A DNA stretch of 64,000 bases from Bacteroidia bacterium (GCA_030426665.1 JAUHYD010000002.1:124001-188000), one strand, 5' to 3'. Counted from the first letter of the stretch, positions 29,679-37,748 are shown. The notes: generated from the sequence alone by a model not told the origin. Numbers and translations: made by a program.

Positions 29679-29722
29679 AATGATAACAAATCAAACCGTG
29701 AATATTTGGTTTTGTAGTATGT
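29679..29722 (+). repeat. 44-bp direct repeat, right copy
   Basis: 43 of 44 bases agree with 7199-7242. It sits in the 275-bp gap between the Big2 gene and the glycosyltransferase gene, ending 39 bp before the latter. I see no other feature in that gap. Confidence 0.85.
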
Positions 29723-29761
29723 GGTCAGTTTTAAATTTCCAAGTCGTAATTTTATGGTTTG

Positions 29762-30685
29762 ATGGGAAGCTCTATAAAGATATCCGCTGTAATTTGCTCG
29801 TACAACAGGGCGAGGTTCGTTATTGATGCGGTAGAAAGCATTTTTAATCAGGACTTCGACAAAAACTCGTTTGAGGTTGTTGTCATCGACAACAATAGCA
29901 CCGACAATACATTGGAGCTGCTGGAAAAGTATAAAGAAGAACATCCACAATATTATTTTAGGTTTTATACCGAGGAGCAACAAGGTGTAGCGTATACCAG
30001 AAACCGTTGTGTTACAGAGTCTGTCGGACAAATTGTAGCTTATCTCGATGACGATTCAGTTGCACAACCCGGATGGTTAAAGTCTATTGCCGATTTTTTT
30101 GATGCACACCCCGAAGTGTATTCGCTTGGTGGGAAAATTGTTCCCGTTTTTCTCACAGATATACCGGATTGGTACTCCAAGTACTTTTTTGGTCTTGTCG
30201 GGAATTTTGATCAGGGGCCTGTTGTAAAGCGGCTGACTGGCGTACGTTACCCTTGCGGTGCTAATATGGCGTTTAGAAGAAAAGTATTTGAGGAAATAGG
30301 ATATTTTAATACCGATTTGGGAAGAAAAGGTGGTGGGCTGCTCGCCAACGAGGAGAAAGATATTTACCTGCGCATTTTGGAAGCCAATCATGAGGTGTAC
30401 TATTTGCCGCATGTATGGGTATTACACAAGGTTGAGTCTAATAAGTTTGATAAAGCATACGTAAGACGGCATAGCATGGGCATAGGTGGTGGAGAAAAGC
30501 TAAGGCTCAAAGGAAATTTGGCAGGGCAGGTACTGAAGTTTGTAGAATATGTGATGAAGTGGGGGTATGCTGTCCTTTATGGAGTAGGTTTTATTTTCAA
30601 AGGTCAGTGGAGCAAGTTTGTGATGCTGGAGCGCTTTCGATGGTGGGTGATTATGGGGTTCCTTTATCCCGAAAGAGCAAACTGA
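29762..30685 (+). CDS. Glycosyltransferase family 2
   Basis: Protein of 307 residues. The GT-A nucleotide-sugar fold is shown by SAVICSYNRARFVIDAVESI at the N-terminus, VVVIDNNSTDNT (residues 39-50) and the metal-binding YLDDDSV (94-100). An acceptor-side segment GANMAFRRKVFEEIGYFN and a GGLLANEEKDIYLRI motif with catalytic-base-type acidic residues follow. A hydrophobic stretch near the C-terminus (YAVLYGVGFIFKG) may hold it at the membrane. Such enzymes transfer sugars to polysaccharide or lipid acceptors. No other cell-wall or polysaccharide genes are adjacent, so the acceptor is unknown. ATG at 29762 is preferred over the preceding TTG. Confidence 0.9.
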   Translation: MGSSIKISAVICSYNRARFVIDAVESIFNQDFDKNSFEVVVIDNNSTDNTLELLEKYKEEHPQYYFRFYTEEQQGVAYTRNRCVTESVGQIVAYLDDDSVAQPGWLKSIADFFDAHPEVYSLGGKIVPVFLTDIPDWYSKYFFGLVGNFDQGPVVKRLTGVRYPCGANMAFRRKVFEEIGYFNTDLGRKGGGLLANEEKDIYLRILEANHEVYYLPHVWVLHKVESNKFDKAYVRRHSMGIGGGEKLRLKGNLAGQVLKFVEYVMKWGYAVLYGVGFIFKGQWSKFVMLERFRWWVIMGFLYPERAN

Positions 30686-30768
30686 TAAACAGAACGATTG
30701 ACGATTTACAACGCAATCAGCTTTAGTTGGTGCATATTCGATAGATTTGATAAAATAAAAAGAAAAAG

Positions 30769-30830
30769 AATTGCTTTTACAAAAACCTTTGAACGAAAAT
30801 CTGGAACTTATCGTCCGACAGGTGGTAGGA
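30769..30830 (+). pseudogene. Duplicated 5' fragment of the DUF58 gene
   Basis: About 60 bp roughly 90% identical to 31630-31691. In frame it reads LLLQKPLNENLELIVRQVV, the same as the N-terminus of the DUF58 protein, then breaks off. No ATG is in frame before it. Confidence 0.6.
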
Positions 30831-31038
30831 TGCTTTTTGGTATAAAGGCGATACAGTGTATGGGTGCGCAGATGGGAATCTTAACTCATCTTGGGGTTTT
30901 GTGGGTTTTAGTTCAGGTCATGGGGAACCTGGAGGCGGTATAAATTTTCTTTTTGGTTATAATTATGACACTTCTTATGTGCCTTGGGTAGCCCCGAGTG
31001 GCTTCTACGTTAAGCCAAAGTGTTGGGGAAGTTGGTAG
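30831..31038 (+). pseudogene. C-terminal remnant of an unidentified secreted protein
   Basis: An open frame fused directly to the DUF58 fragment reads FWYKGDTVYGCADGN...SSWGFVGFSS...VPWVAPSGFYVKPKCWGSW and stops at 31038. It looks like the glycine- and tryptophan-rich end of a larger protein whose upstream part is missing. I cannot name a family. Flanking sequence up to 31090 is AT-rich with no feature. Confidence 0.4.
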
Positions 31039-31090
31039 CTGCTTTAATTTCCTGTATTTTAGTATATAATAATTTTTAATTAATATTCAT

Positions 31091-31522
31091 GTGAAAAATT
31101 TAAAACTTGCGGCACTTTTGTTGATGTTTATGAGTCTCGCAATTAAGTCTCAAGCTACACAATATGTAATTATTCACGAGCAGGGGGCTTGGGGCTATGT
31201 TCAACTGACTTATGTTGATAAACCCCAAAATTTAGAAAAGTGGTATTGCGACAAAAAGGATGATATTTACTACCGTGCAAAAGGTGCCTTTGGAATACCT
31301 GTTAGAATTTCGTCGAAAGTACGTACCTCGCAGGCTACACAATATGTTGTTATTCATCAGAGGTTTTCAGGCGCAGTTCGACTGATTTATGTTGATAAAC
31401 CAGAAAATTTGAAAAAGTGGTATCATGACAAAAAGAATGATATTTACTACCGTGCAAAAAATTACTTAGGAATACCGGTAAAAGTTTCGTCGAAAGTGCG
31501 GACTTCGGAGGTCAAAGGATAG
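31091..31522 (+). CDS. Small secreted protein with two tandem 62-residue repeats
   Basis: Protein of 143 residues starting at GTG (the only plausible start; no in-frame ATG nearby). It has a signal peptide (LKLAALLLMFMSLAIKSQ) and two near-copies of a 62-residue unit: ATQYVIIHEQ...GYVQLTYVDKPQNLEKWY...DIYYRAKGAFGIPVRISSKVRTS and ATQYVVIHQR...AVRLIYVDKPENLKKWY...DIYYRAKNYLGIPVKVSSKVRTS. I recognise no family. It lies between the two copies of the DUF58 5' sequence, so it may have arrived with the rearrangement there. The 109 bp after it carry no clear feature. Confidence 0.6.
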   Translation: MKNLKLAALLLMFMSLAIKSQATQYVIIHEQGAWGYVQLTYVDKPQNLEKWYCDKKDDIYYRAKGAFGIPVRISSKVRTSQATQYVVIHQRFSGAVRLIYVDKPENLKKWYHDKKNDIYYRAKNYLGIPVKVSSKVRTSEVKG

Positions 31523-31631
31523 CGAATTGAGCATATTGCGTATAGGTTTGCCTGGGTATTGCCTACGGCAAACTCGGGTATCGGAATTTGTGCGGTGAAA
31601 TCCTTAAATTTGACAGATAAAACCGAATATA

Positions 31632-32534
31632 TTGCTGCTCCAAAAACCTTTAAACGAAAATCTGGAACTTATCGCCCGGCAGGTGGTAGAGGGATTCATA
31701 CTCGGATTGCACAAGAGTCCGTTTCATGGGTTCTCAGTAGAGTTTGCCGAGCATAGATTGTACAATCAGGGAGATCCGCTCAGGCATATCGATTGGCGGG
31801 TTTTTGGTCGTACCGACAAGTTATTTGTTAAAAGGTTTGAAGAGGAAACTAACCTGCGTTGTTGTATCGTATTAGATACGTCCTCTTCCATGCAGTTTCC
31901 CAGGGATTCCGAAAAGGTTAACAAGCTACAATTTTCCTGTGTTGCTGCTGCCAGCCTGATGCAATTGATGAAACGACAACTGGATGCTACCTCATTGGCA
32001 ATGTTCGATGAAAGTGTGTATTTCTTTTCAGAGTGTCGGTCTTCGCCTACGCATTATAGAATGCTCACTAATGAGTTGCAACGTACGCTGAACCTGGAGA
32101 CTGATAACAAAGCAACCAATGCTGCTGGTGCGTTGCACCTTGTAGCCGAGCAAATGCATAAACGGTCGCTCGTCGTAATATTCAGCGATATGATGGACGA
32201 TGCAGACAATATTGAAGATATGTTTGCCGCATTGCAACATTTGAGATATAACAAACATGAGGTGATTTTATTTCATGTTACCGACGGAGCACAAGAGCTT
32301 GACTTTGAATTCGAAAACAGACCCCTTGAGTTTGTCGATATGGAAAGTGGAGAAAGGGTAAAGCTACAACCGCATCAGATAAAGGAAGAGTATATAGAAA
32401 AAATGAATGCATTTAGGCTTGAGGTAGAGCGCAGGTGTCATCAATACCATATAGATAGGGTGGAAATTGACTTGTCAAAGCCCGTAGAAGAGGTGTTGCA
32501 TTCGTTTTTGGTTAAGCGAAATAAATTGATGTAA
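31632..32534 (+). CDS. DUF58 domain protein (vWA-like)
   Basis: Protein of about 300 residues with the DUF58 core HGFSVEFAEHRLYNQGDPLRHIDWRVFGRTDKLFVKRFEEETNLRC, followed by a von Willebrand A-type fold with a MIDAS-like DTSSSM and later DMMDD. DUF58 proteins usually sit beside MoxR-type AAA ATPases and act in envelope stress or metal-enzyme assembly; no MoxR gene is here. The start is uncertain: the only in-frame start after the upstream stop (31611) is TTG at 31632, and the same 5' sequence is repeated 860 bp upstream. The original ATG may have been lost in a rearrangement, so expression is not assured. Confidence 0.8.
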   Translation: MLLQKPLNENLELIARQVVEGFILGLHKSPFHGFSVEFAEHRLYNQGDPLRHIDWRVFGRTDKLFVKRFEEETNLRCCIVLDTSSSMQFPRDSEKVNKLQFSCVAAASLMQLMKRQLDATSLAMFDESVYFFSECRSSPTHYRMLTNELQRTLNLETDNKATNAAGALHLVAEQMHKRSLVVIFSDMMDDADNIEDMFAALQHLRYNKHEVILFHVTDGAQELDFEFENRPLEFVDMESGERVKLQPHQIKEEYIEKMNAFRLEVERRCHQYHIDRVEIDLSKPVEEVLHSFLVKRNKLM

Positions 32535-32558
32535 TCTGCTTTTTTTTTTCTACATTTG
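32526..32558 (+). promoter_or_regulatory. Promoter of the yceD-rpmF-plsX operon
   Basis: TTG at 32526-32528, 22-bp spacer, then TACATTTG at 32551-32558 (Bacteroidota -7 consensus TAnnTTTG). It lies 77 bp before the yceD start and overlaps the end of the DUF58 gene. Confidence 0.6.
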
Positions 32559-32603
32559 CAGCCCGAATTACCCGACCCGTTCAGGCGGGGGTAAAATTGT
32601 AGT

Positions 32604-32627
32604 CCGCTTAGGCGGATGGGTAAGCGG
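32604..32627 (+). promoter_or_regulatory. Leader hairpin before yceD
   Basis: CCGCTTA and TAAGCGG form a perfect 7-bp stem around a 10-base loop, ending 8 bp before the yceD ATG, where it would cover the ribosome landing zone. A GC-rich stretch (32569-32592) upstream could pair as well. Confidence 0.4.
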
Positions 32628-32635
32628 TTTGGGGT

Positions 32636-33208
32636 ATGAAGAAAAACCGGGAATTTGAAATAGCCTGGCAGGGGTTGAAACTCGGACCACATTCTTATAT
32701 ATACGATATTGATGATCGTTTTATGCAGGTGTGGGGTGTTGATTCGGATTTGAAGAATTGGGATGCACACGTAACTTTGGGTTTTGATAAACATGAGAAT
32801 TTCTTCATGTTGCACTTTGATATAGATGGGAAAGTATCGGTACCTTGCGACCGTTGTGGGGATGAATTTGAATTGAAGCTTTGGGATGAATTTAACCTGA
32901 TTATTAAGTTAATCGGAGGCGATGATTCAGAATTGCCGGAGGAAGAAGACGATGTTGTGTTTATTCCTTACAGCGAGACAGTGTTAAATATCAGTAAATG
33001 GCTCTATGAGTTTCTGATGTTAAGTGTACCTTTGCAGCACATACACCCCGATAAACCGGATGGATCGAAAGGGTGTAGCGAAGAAGCTTTAAGTCTGCTA
33101 AGTAGTTTGTCAGACGATGAAGAAAAGGTAAACCCGCTGTGGAAAGGTCTGGAGGCATTCAAAGATGTAGCTGACGATGCCCCGAAGCAGAAAAAGAAGA
33201 AAAAGTAG
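32636..33208 (+). CDS. yceD: YceD/DUF177 family protein
   Basis: Protein of 190 residues matching the DUF177 (YceD) family, which in most bacteria is encoded directly before rpmF and is implicated in 23S rRNA or ribosome maturation in E. coli and plants. The conserved core is seen as GKVSVPCDRCGDEFELKL (CxxC at CDRC), then an acidic middle and PLQHIHP; the end is lysine-rich (KQKKKKK). Order and spacing (yceD, 35 bp, rpmF, 18 bp, plsX) fit the conserved operon joining ribosome assembly to phospholipid synthesis. Bacteroidota members are longer at the N-terminus than E. coli YceD, as here. Confidence 0.85.
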   Translation: MKKNREFEIAWQGLKLGPHSYIYDIDDRFMQVWGVDSDLKNWDAHVTLGFDKHENFFMLHFDIDGKVSVPCDRCGDEFELKLWDEFNLIIKLIGGDDSELPEEEDDVVFIPYSETVLNISKWLYEFLMLSVPLQHIHPDKPDGSKGCSEEALSLLSSLSDDEEKVNPLWKGLEAFKDVADDAPKQKKKKK

Positions 33209-33243
33209 TATTTAATAAGTTTAACAATTATAAATTAAGTAAA

Positions 33244-33462
33244 ATGCCTAATCCTAAAAGACGACACTCGCAACAAAGAGGCGCAAAACGCAGGACGCAT
33301 TACAAGGCAACAGCTGAAACCTGGAGCATCGATAGAACTACAGGCGAAAGTCACTTGCGTCATCGCGGTCACTGGGTTGAAGGAAAGTTGTATTATCGCG
33401 GCAACGTGGTAGTGGACAACAACCCTGAGATTATCGAGGAGCCGACCGAACCAAATCAATAA
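33244..33462 (+). CDS. rpmF: 50S ribosomal protein L32
   Basis: Protein of 72 residues beginning MPNPKRRHSQQRGAKRRTHYKA, the L32 signature. The four zinc-binding cysteines of classical L32 are missing; their place is taken by TTGESHLRHRGHWVEGKLYYRG, as in other Bacteroidota. The protein binds 23S rRNA near the peptidyl-transferase centre. It is the middle gene of the yceD-rpmF-plsX operon. Confidence 0.96.
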   Translation: MPNPKRRHSQQRGAKRRTHYKATAETWSIDRTTGESHLRHRGHWVEGKLYYRGNVVVDNNPEIIEEPTEPNQ

Positions 33463-33480
33463 CCATCGCATTTTAACTGA

Positions 33481-34431
33481 ATGAAGATAGCGCTCGACAT
33501 AATGGGGGGCGATTATGCGCCAGCTGAAGCCATGAAAGGCGTACAGCAATTCTTTGAGCAGATGCCCGATTCTCCGGTGCATATGTTGCTTATCGGGAAT
33601 CCTGAAGCCGCCGCACAATATCTTCATATGTTAGAGCCTTACCAGAGTCGGTACACACTGATTCCGGCAAGTCAGGTTATTGGGATGAACGAGCACCCAA
33701 CGAAAGCATTAAAGGAAAAACCGGAATCCAGTATTTCTATTGGCTTTGGCTTGCTGAAAAACGGCATGGCTGAAGCCTTTATTAGTGCGGGCAACACCGG
33801 CGCTATGATGGTCGGTGCCATGTACTCCGTCAAGGCTATTGAGGGTGTACTCAGACCTACCATAGCAACACCAATTCCTCGTCTCGATGGAAGGTTCAAC
33901 TGTATCCTTGACGTTGGTATCAATGCAGACTGTAAGCCGGAGCATTTGGCGCAGTTTGCTCAGTTAGGCTCTTTGTATGCTCATCACATATTGGGTGTCG
34001 AAAAACCTCGTATAGGTTTACTCAATCTTGGAGAAGAGGAAGGCAAAGGCAATTTGCTTGCTCAGGCCACCTATCCGATTTTGAAAGAACTCAAGGGTAT
34101 CAACTTTATCGGTAACGTCGAAGGTCGGGATGTGTTTTACGACAAGGCCGACGTGATAGTTTGTGAAGGCTTTGTCGGCAATGTGGTGATAAAGATGGCT
34201 GAATCTGTTTATGACATCTTTAAAGTTCAGAAAGGTATTAAAGACGAGTTTTTAGATAGATTCGATTTTGAGGTGTATGGTGGTACACCCATACTGGGCA
34301 TCAACAGCCCGGTGATTATAGGTCATGGCATTTCTCATGCTTTGGCTTTTCGCAATAAAATAGAGTTGGCGAGTAAGCTCATCAGTTCCAACCTAATTGG
34401 AACTTTCAAGGACAGTTTCGGACAAGGGTAA
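33481..34431 (+). CDS. plsX: Phosphate acyltransferase PlsX
   Basis: Protein of 316 residues that converts acyl-ACP and phosphate to acyl-phosphate, the acyl donor for PlsY at the start of phospholipid synthesis. Recognised by the N-terminal IALDIMGGDYAPAEAMKG, the glycine-rich AFISAGNTGAMMVGAM, RPTIATPIP, and GLLNLGEEEGKGN and GFVGNVVIKMAES near the C-terminus. Length is normal. It is peripheral to the cytoplasmic membrane. It begins 18 bp after rpmF. Confidence 0.95.
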   Translation: MKIALDIMGGDYAPAEAMKGVQQFFEQMPDSPVHMLLIGNPEAAAQYLHMLEPYQSRYTLIPASQVIGMNEHPTKALKEKPESSISIGFGLLKNGMAEAFISAGNTGAMMVGAMYSVKAIEGVLRPTIATPIPRLDGRFNCILDVGINADCKPEHLAQFAQLGSLYAHHILGVEKPRIGLLNLGEEEGKGNLLAQATYPILKELKGINFIGNVEGRDVFYDKADVIVCEGFVGNVVIKMAESVYDIFKVQKGIKDEFLDRFDFEVYGGTPILGINSPVIIGHGISHALAFRNKIELASKLISSNLIGTFKDSFGQG

Positions 34432-34520
34432 TCTTTTCTTCAGCGTTCGATTTTCAACGAATCATTATTAGGTAATAGCTACATGCTAAGCTGCTGCTGC
34501 ATTATGCATATATTTGTATA

Positions 34521-35369
34521 GTGTCACCTTTTATTATATTACAGTCCCGTAGAATAAAGGCCAATTTGTTAGTTTTTGTTCTTCTTGTTATTACCGCCAT
34601 ACTGGTGCTCGGTATAGGGTATATACATAAGGATATGCTTCAGAGTTGCGGGTATTTGTTAGCTATGTTCCTTTGTGCGATGTCAATTGATTTCATAGCA
34701 TCCCGGAAGTCACACGCGGGTAACTACATTGTTCGGAACCCGGTCAAAGAGTCTGTTGGTATAGCCATAAGTTTGCTGATTGGTATCATTTGTCTTGCTA
34801 TTAGATTTGTGGGACCTTGGGAGTCTATATCCGGCTTGCCACGTATAATTGTGGGCGTGTCAATGATGATATTTGCTTTCCCGGTAGTTATTGCTGCCAT
34901 ATTGCTGCTTTTTAGATACAAGCCTCGCGAGTTGGGGATAAGGTTGCAAGGTTTTTGGTCTGTATTGCCGGTTATTGCAATAGTTGTGATTACAGCTCGT
35001 GTAGTAGCTCCGGACAGTATGACCCTCGACCATCTAATGTCGACTGAAGGAGGTGTTGTAATGGTTGTACTTTCCGGCCTGATGCTTGCAGGTCTACCTG
35101 AGGAGTTCTTGAAAATGGCAGGGCAGACACGATTTGGTGCTCTTCTCAGAAATAAGGGTGCGGGGTGGCTTATCATTACTATTATTTGGGCAGTTATGCA
35201 TATGCCCAAGTTTTACTCAGACGGACATAACGTCAAGGAGGCTGTGATAGGTGCGGTAAGAATTATGCCCATCGGTCTAATGTGGGGATATCTTTCTCAT
35301 CGTACAAAGAGTATCCTCCCTGCCATATTGGTTCATGGTACCAATATATGGGGACTTCAAAACTTCTGA
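34521..35369 (+). CDS. CPBP family intramembrane metalloprotease
   Basis: Membrane protein of 282 residues with about seven to eight hydrophobic spans. The three CPBP (Abi/CAAX protease) motifs are visible: Glu194-Glu195 in GLPEEFLKMAGQTRF, His in WAVMHMPKF, and HxxN in LVHGTN. The family includes Rce1-type prenyl-protein proteases and bacteriocin-immunity proteins; the bacterial substrate here is unknown. The start at GTG 34521 is only 4 bp after a good -7 element (TATATTTG, 34509-34516), so either the message is leaderless or the true start is further in. It stands alone after plsX. Confidence 0.82.
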   Translation: MSPFIILQSRRIKANLLVFVLLVITAILVLGIGYIHKDMLQSCGYLLAMFLCAMSIDFIASRKSHAGNYIVRNPVKESVGIAISLLIGIICLAIRFVGPWESISGLPRIIVGVSMMIFAFPVVIAAILLLFRYKPRELGIRLQGFWSVLPVIAIVVITARVVAPDSMTLDHLMSTEGGVVMVVLSGLMLAGLPEEFLKMAGQTRFGALLRNKGAGWLIITIIWAVMHMPKFYSDGHNVKEAVIGAVRIMPIGLMWGYLSHRTKSILPAILVHGTNIWGLQNF

Positions 35370-35432
35370 TATAGTTTTGGCGTCTTGTTTACAAATTCAG
35401 ATGTAGCAAATTAGCAACACAAATAAGATTGA

Positions 35433-35966
35433 ATGATTCTCCATAAATACATAGATACTCCCGTAGGGAAAATGCGCATGGCAGCTACCGATGCCGGTAT
35501 CTGTCTGTTCGATTTTCAGTACAGAAAGAGTATTGACAATATTGTAAAGCGGATAGAAACGCATGCCGGCGATACGCTTGTAGAAGGGGAGCATCCTCAC
35601 TTCGAGCAGTTAGAAAGACAGATAGGTGAGTACTTTGCCGGTACGCGTAAGCACTTTGACTTACCGCTGCATTTGTTAGGTACACCCTTTCAGATAAGCG
35701 TATGGCAAGGACTCCAAAAGATACCCTATGGCGAAACCCGCTCCTACAAACAACAATCAATATTTCTGGGCAACGAGAAAGCAATAAGAGCAGTTGCCGG
35801 CGCTAATGGAGAAAACGGTATTGCTATTATCGTTCCTTGTCATAGAGTTATTGGGGAAAACGGCAGTCTTACGGGGTACGGTGGCGGGCTGCAACGCAAA
35901 AAGTGGCTGCTGGATCTGGAAAACAAGCATTCCGGCAATACAATGCAGGGGGAGTTGTTCGGCTAG
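35433..35966 (+). CDS. ogt: Methylated-DNA--protein-cysteine methyltransferase
   Basis: Protein of 177 residues that repairs O6-alkylguanine by transferring the alkyl group to its own cysteine. The active site PCHRVI places the acceptor at Cys136; GTPFQISVWQGLQKIPYGET is the DNA-binding/helix-turn-helix region, and AVAGANGENG the asparagine hinge. The N-terminal roughly 80 residues form the Ogt-type domain; no Ada regulatory domain is present. It is convergent with ribH (9 bp between stops). Confidence 0.93.
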   Translation: MILHKYIDTPVGKMRMAATDAGICLFDFQYRKSIDNIVKRIETHAGDTLVEGEHPHFEQLERQIGEYFAGTRKHFDLPLHLLGTPFQISVWQGLQKIPYGETRSYKQQSIFLGNEKAIRAVAGANGENGIAIIVPCHRVIGENGSLTGYGGGLQRKKWLLDLENKHSGNTMQGELFG

Positions 35967-35975
35967 CCAAATGCG

Positions 35976-36476
35976 TTACTGCAACCCTCTGCTCACTTGT
36001 ATCATCTTAAGCGCAGCAATGGCCGCTTCTTCACCCTTGTGTCCATGTTCTCCACCCAGACGTTCCCATGCTTGTGGCTCATTATCAAGCGTCAGTACAC
36101 CAAAAATTACCGGAATAGGTAGGTTGATATTCAGTTGGAGAATGCCGTCAGTTACGGCTTTGCTTACATAGTCAAAGTGTGGAGTGCCACCACGTATCAC
36201 AGCACCGAAGACAATAATGGCTTCCGGTTGCTCCGCTTTGCCCTGATAATGCTCCCATACCTTCTTTGTCGCATAGGGTAGTTCAAAGGCACCGGGAACG
36301 ACAGTCTTGCTGGTCACTACTGCCCCGAACTCTTCAAGAATTCGTGTGCAACCATCCATCAGTTTGCTAACAATACTATCATTCCATTCAGTATAGATGA
36401 TAGCAACTTTTGCTGCCGTTAGCGAAGCAAGCGCTTCGGTATTCATTAAACTGTTGCTGTCATTAGACATTGCCAT
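35976..36476 (-). CDS. ribH: 6,7-dimethyl-8-ribityllumazine synthase
   Basis: Protein of 166 residues catalysing the penultimate riboflavin step: condensation of 5-amino-6-ribitylaminouracil with 3,4-dihydroxybutanone phosphate. Motifs: IIYTEWNDSIVSKL, VPGAFELPYATKK, VFGAVIRGGTPHFDYVSKAVTDG, IPVIFGVLTLDN, and GHKGEEAA near the end. It is normally an icosahedral or pentameric cytosolic assembly. A -7 element (36494-36501) lies 17 bp before the ATG, which supports this start over the ATG two codons further in. No other rib genes are nearby. Confidence 0.95.
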   Translation of the reverse strand: MAMSNDSNSLMNTEALASLTAAKVAIIYTEWNDSIVSKLMDGCTRILEEFGAVVTSKTVVPGAFELPYATKKVWEHYQGKAEQPEAIIVFGAVIRGGTPHFDYVSKAVTDGILQLNINLPIPVIFGVLTLDNEPQAWERLGGEHGHKGEEAAIAALKMIQVSRGLQ

Positions 36477-36493
36477 GGCTTTTCTGTTTAATC

Positions 36494-36501
36494 ACAAAGA
36501 T
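36494..36501 (-). promoter_or_regulatory. -7 promoter element of ribH
   Basis: Reads TATCTTTG on the minus strand (consensus TAnnTTTG), 17 bp before the ribH start. Confidence 0.55.
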
Positions 36502-36602
36502 AAATACATACAGGCATGTAGCGTACTTTTATCGTTGCAGTTTAAATATTGACATATTTATCATTACAATAATGCCCGTGCGACAGCACCGACGTTGATA
36601 CG

Positions 36603-37203
36603 CCCTCTCCTTTGCCTGTCCCGATGCAATCGTGGGGAGAGGGTCGAGGAGAGGTTTTATGCTTTGGGTATTTTTTGTGTCAGTCAGAAGTTTGTTAGTT
36701 GCTACACACCTCCCTCTCTATTGCCTGCCCCGATGTAATCGTGGGGAGAGGGTCGAGGAGAGGTTTTATGCTTTGGGTATTTTTTGTGTCAGTCAGAAGT
36801 TTGTTAGTTGCTACACACCTCCCTCTCTATTGCCTGCCCCGATGCAATCGTGGGGAGAGGGCCGGGGAGAGGCTATATGCTTTCGTTATTTTAATATCAG
36901 TCAGAAGTTTGTTAGTTGCTACACACCTCCCTCTCTATTGCCTGCCCCGATGCAATCGTGGGGGAGAGGGCCGGGGAGAGGCTTTATGCTTTCGTTATTT
37001 TAATATCAGTCAGAAATTTGTTAGTTGCGGCACACCTCCCACTCCTTTGCCTGCCCCGATGCAATCGTTGGGAGAGGGTCGAGGAGAGGCTTTATGCTTT
37101 CGTTATTTTAATATCAGTCAGACAATTGTTAGTTGCTACACACCTCCCTCTCTATCGCCTGCCCCGATGCAATCGTGGGGAGAGGGTCGGGGAGAGGCTT
37201 TAC
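36603..37203. repeat. 108/109-bp tandem repeat array, six units
   Basis: The word GATGCAATCG (GATGTAATCG in unit 2) recurs at 36623, 36732, 36841, 36949, 37058 and 37166, a period of 108-109 bp. Each unit has a GC-rich palindromic core (CCCTCTC...GGGGAGAGGG, GGAGAGG) and an AT-rich linker (TTTGTTAGTTGCTACACACC). Reading frames across it are open only because the period allows it. A related hairpin occurs at 50888-50906. It fills the gap between ribH and the thioesterase gene. Confidence 0.9.
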
Positions 37204-37222
37204 CTCCCGGCACTTTTATCGT

Positions 37223-37684
37223 TTAACGGTTAAACTCCATTCCGGTAACTATCAGATTGCTGTTGGCACGTGCCAGTATTTTGCCTTCCATGTCATACAC
37301 ATGACACTCCACATTAATTATCTTTTTCCCAACTCTTAGCACCTTAGATTCGGCCCTTAGTCGCGCTCCTTCTTTAATAGCGTACAGAAAGTCAACATTA
37401 AGCGTTAGCGATGTATAATGTTGCTCTGTATCTAAGCTTACTACCGCCCAACCAATTGCCTCATCAATAACGAGGCTCATCATGCCCCCGTGTATATGTC
37501 CGTACGGGTTCGTCATTTCCTTCCTGACAGTCGTAGACAATACCGCTTCCCCTTTTTCAATATGCTCCAATGTAAACTGCAGCCAATTACCGGCATCTGA
37601 CCTTGAGTCAGTAACAACCTTACCCAAATATGTTTCCTTTATGAATTTCAGTACGTTACCGCTTGGTATATCCTTATATCCCAT
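37223..37684 (-). CDS. PaaI-type hotdog-fold thioesterase
   Basis: Protein of about 153 residues. It has the 4HBT/PaaI signature NPYGHIHGGMMSLVIDEAIGWAV, with the conserved HGG and the acidic Asp of the hotdog helix, followed by SLTLNVDFLYAIKEGARLRAESKVLRVGKKIINVE. Such enzymes hydrolyse acyl-CoA or aryl-CoA thioesters in the cytosol. I start at ATG 37684 (MGYKDIPSGN); the upstream in-frame ATG would add 17 residues without family likeness. It is divergent from the MFS transporter gene 64 bp away, which may share a control region. Substrate unknown. Confidence 0.85.
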   Translation of the reverse strand: MGYKDIPSGNVLKFIKETYLGKVVTDSRSDAGNWLQFTLEHIEKGEAVLSTTVRKEMTNPYGHIHGGMMSLVIDEAIGWAVVSLDTEQHYTSLTLNVDFLYAIKEGARLRAESKVLRVGKKIINVECHVYDMEGKILARANSNLIVTGMEFNR

Positions 37685-37748
37685 TGTGCAAATCTCAAAT
37701 TCCGTTTCGCAAATTCCAAATTCATTTAAAAACAATTACTTTAGTTGC

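Noticed and set aside
7199-29722. Integrative element with its own integrase
   Set aside because: Despite the flanking 44-bp repeats, no integrase, recombinase, relaxase or transposase is encoded inside.
36632-37339. Overlapping open frames on the plus strand in the 108/109-bp array
   Set aside because: Several frames stay open at once only because of the repeat period; translations are repeats of the array and resemble no protein.
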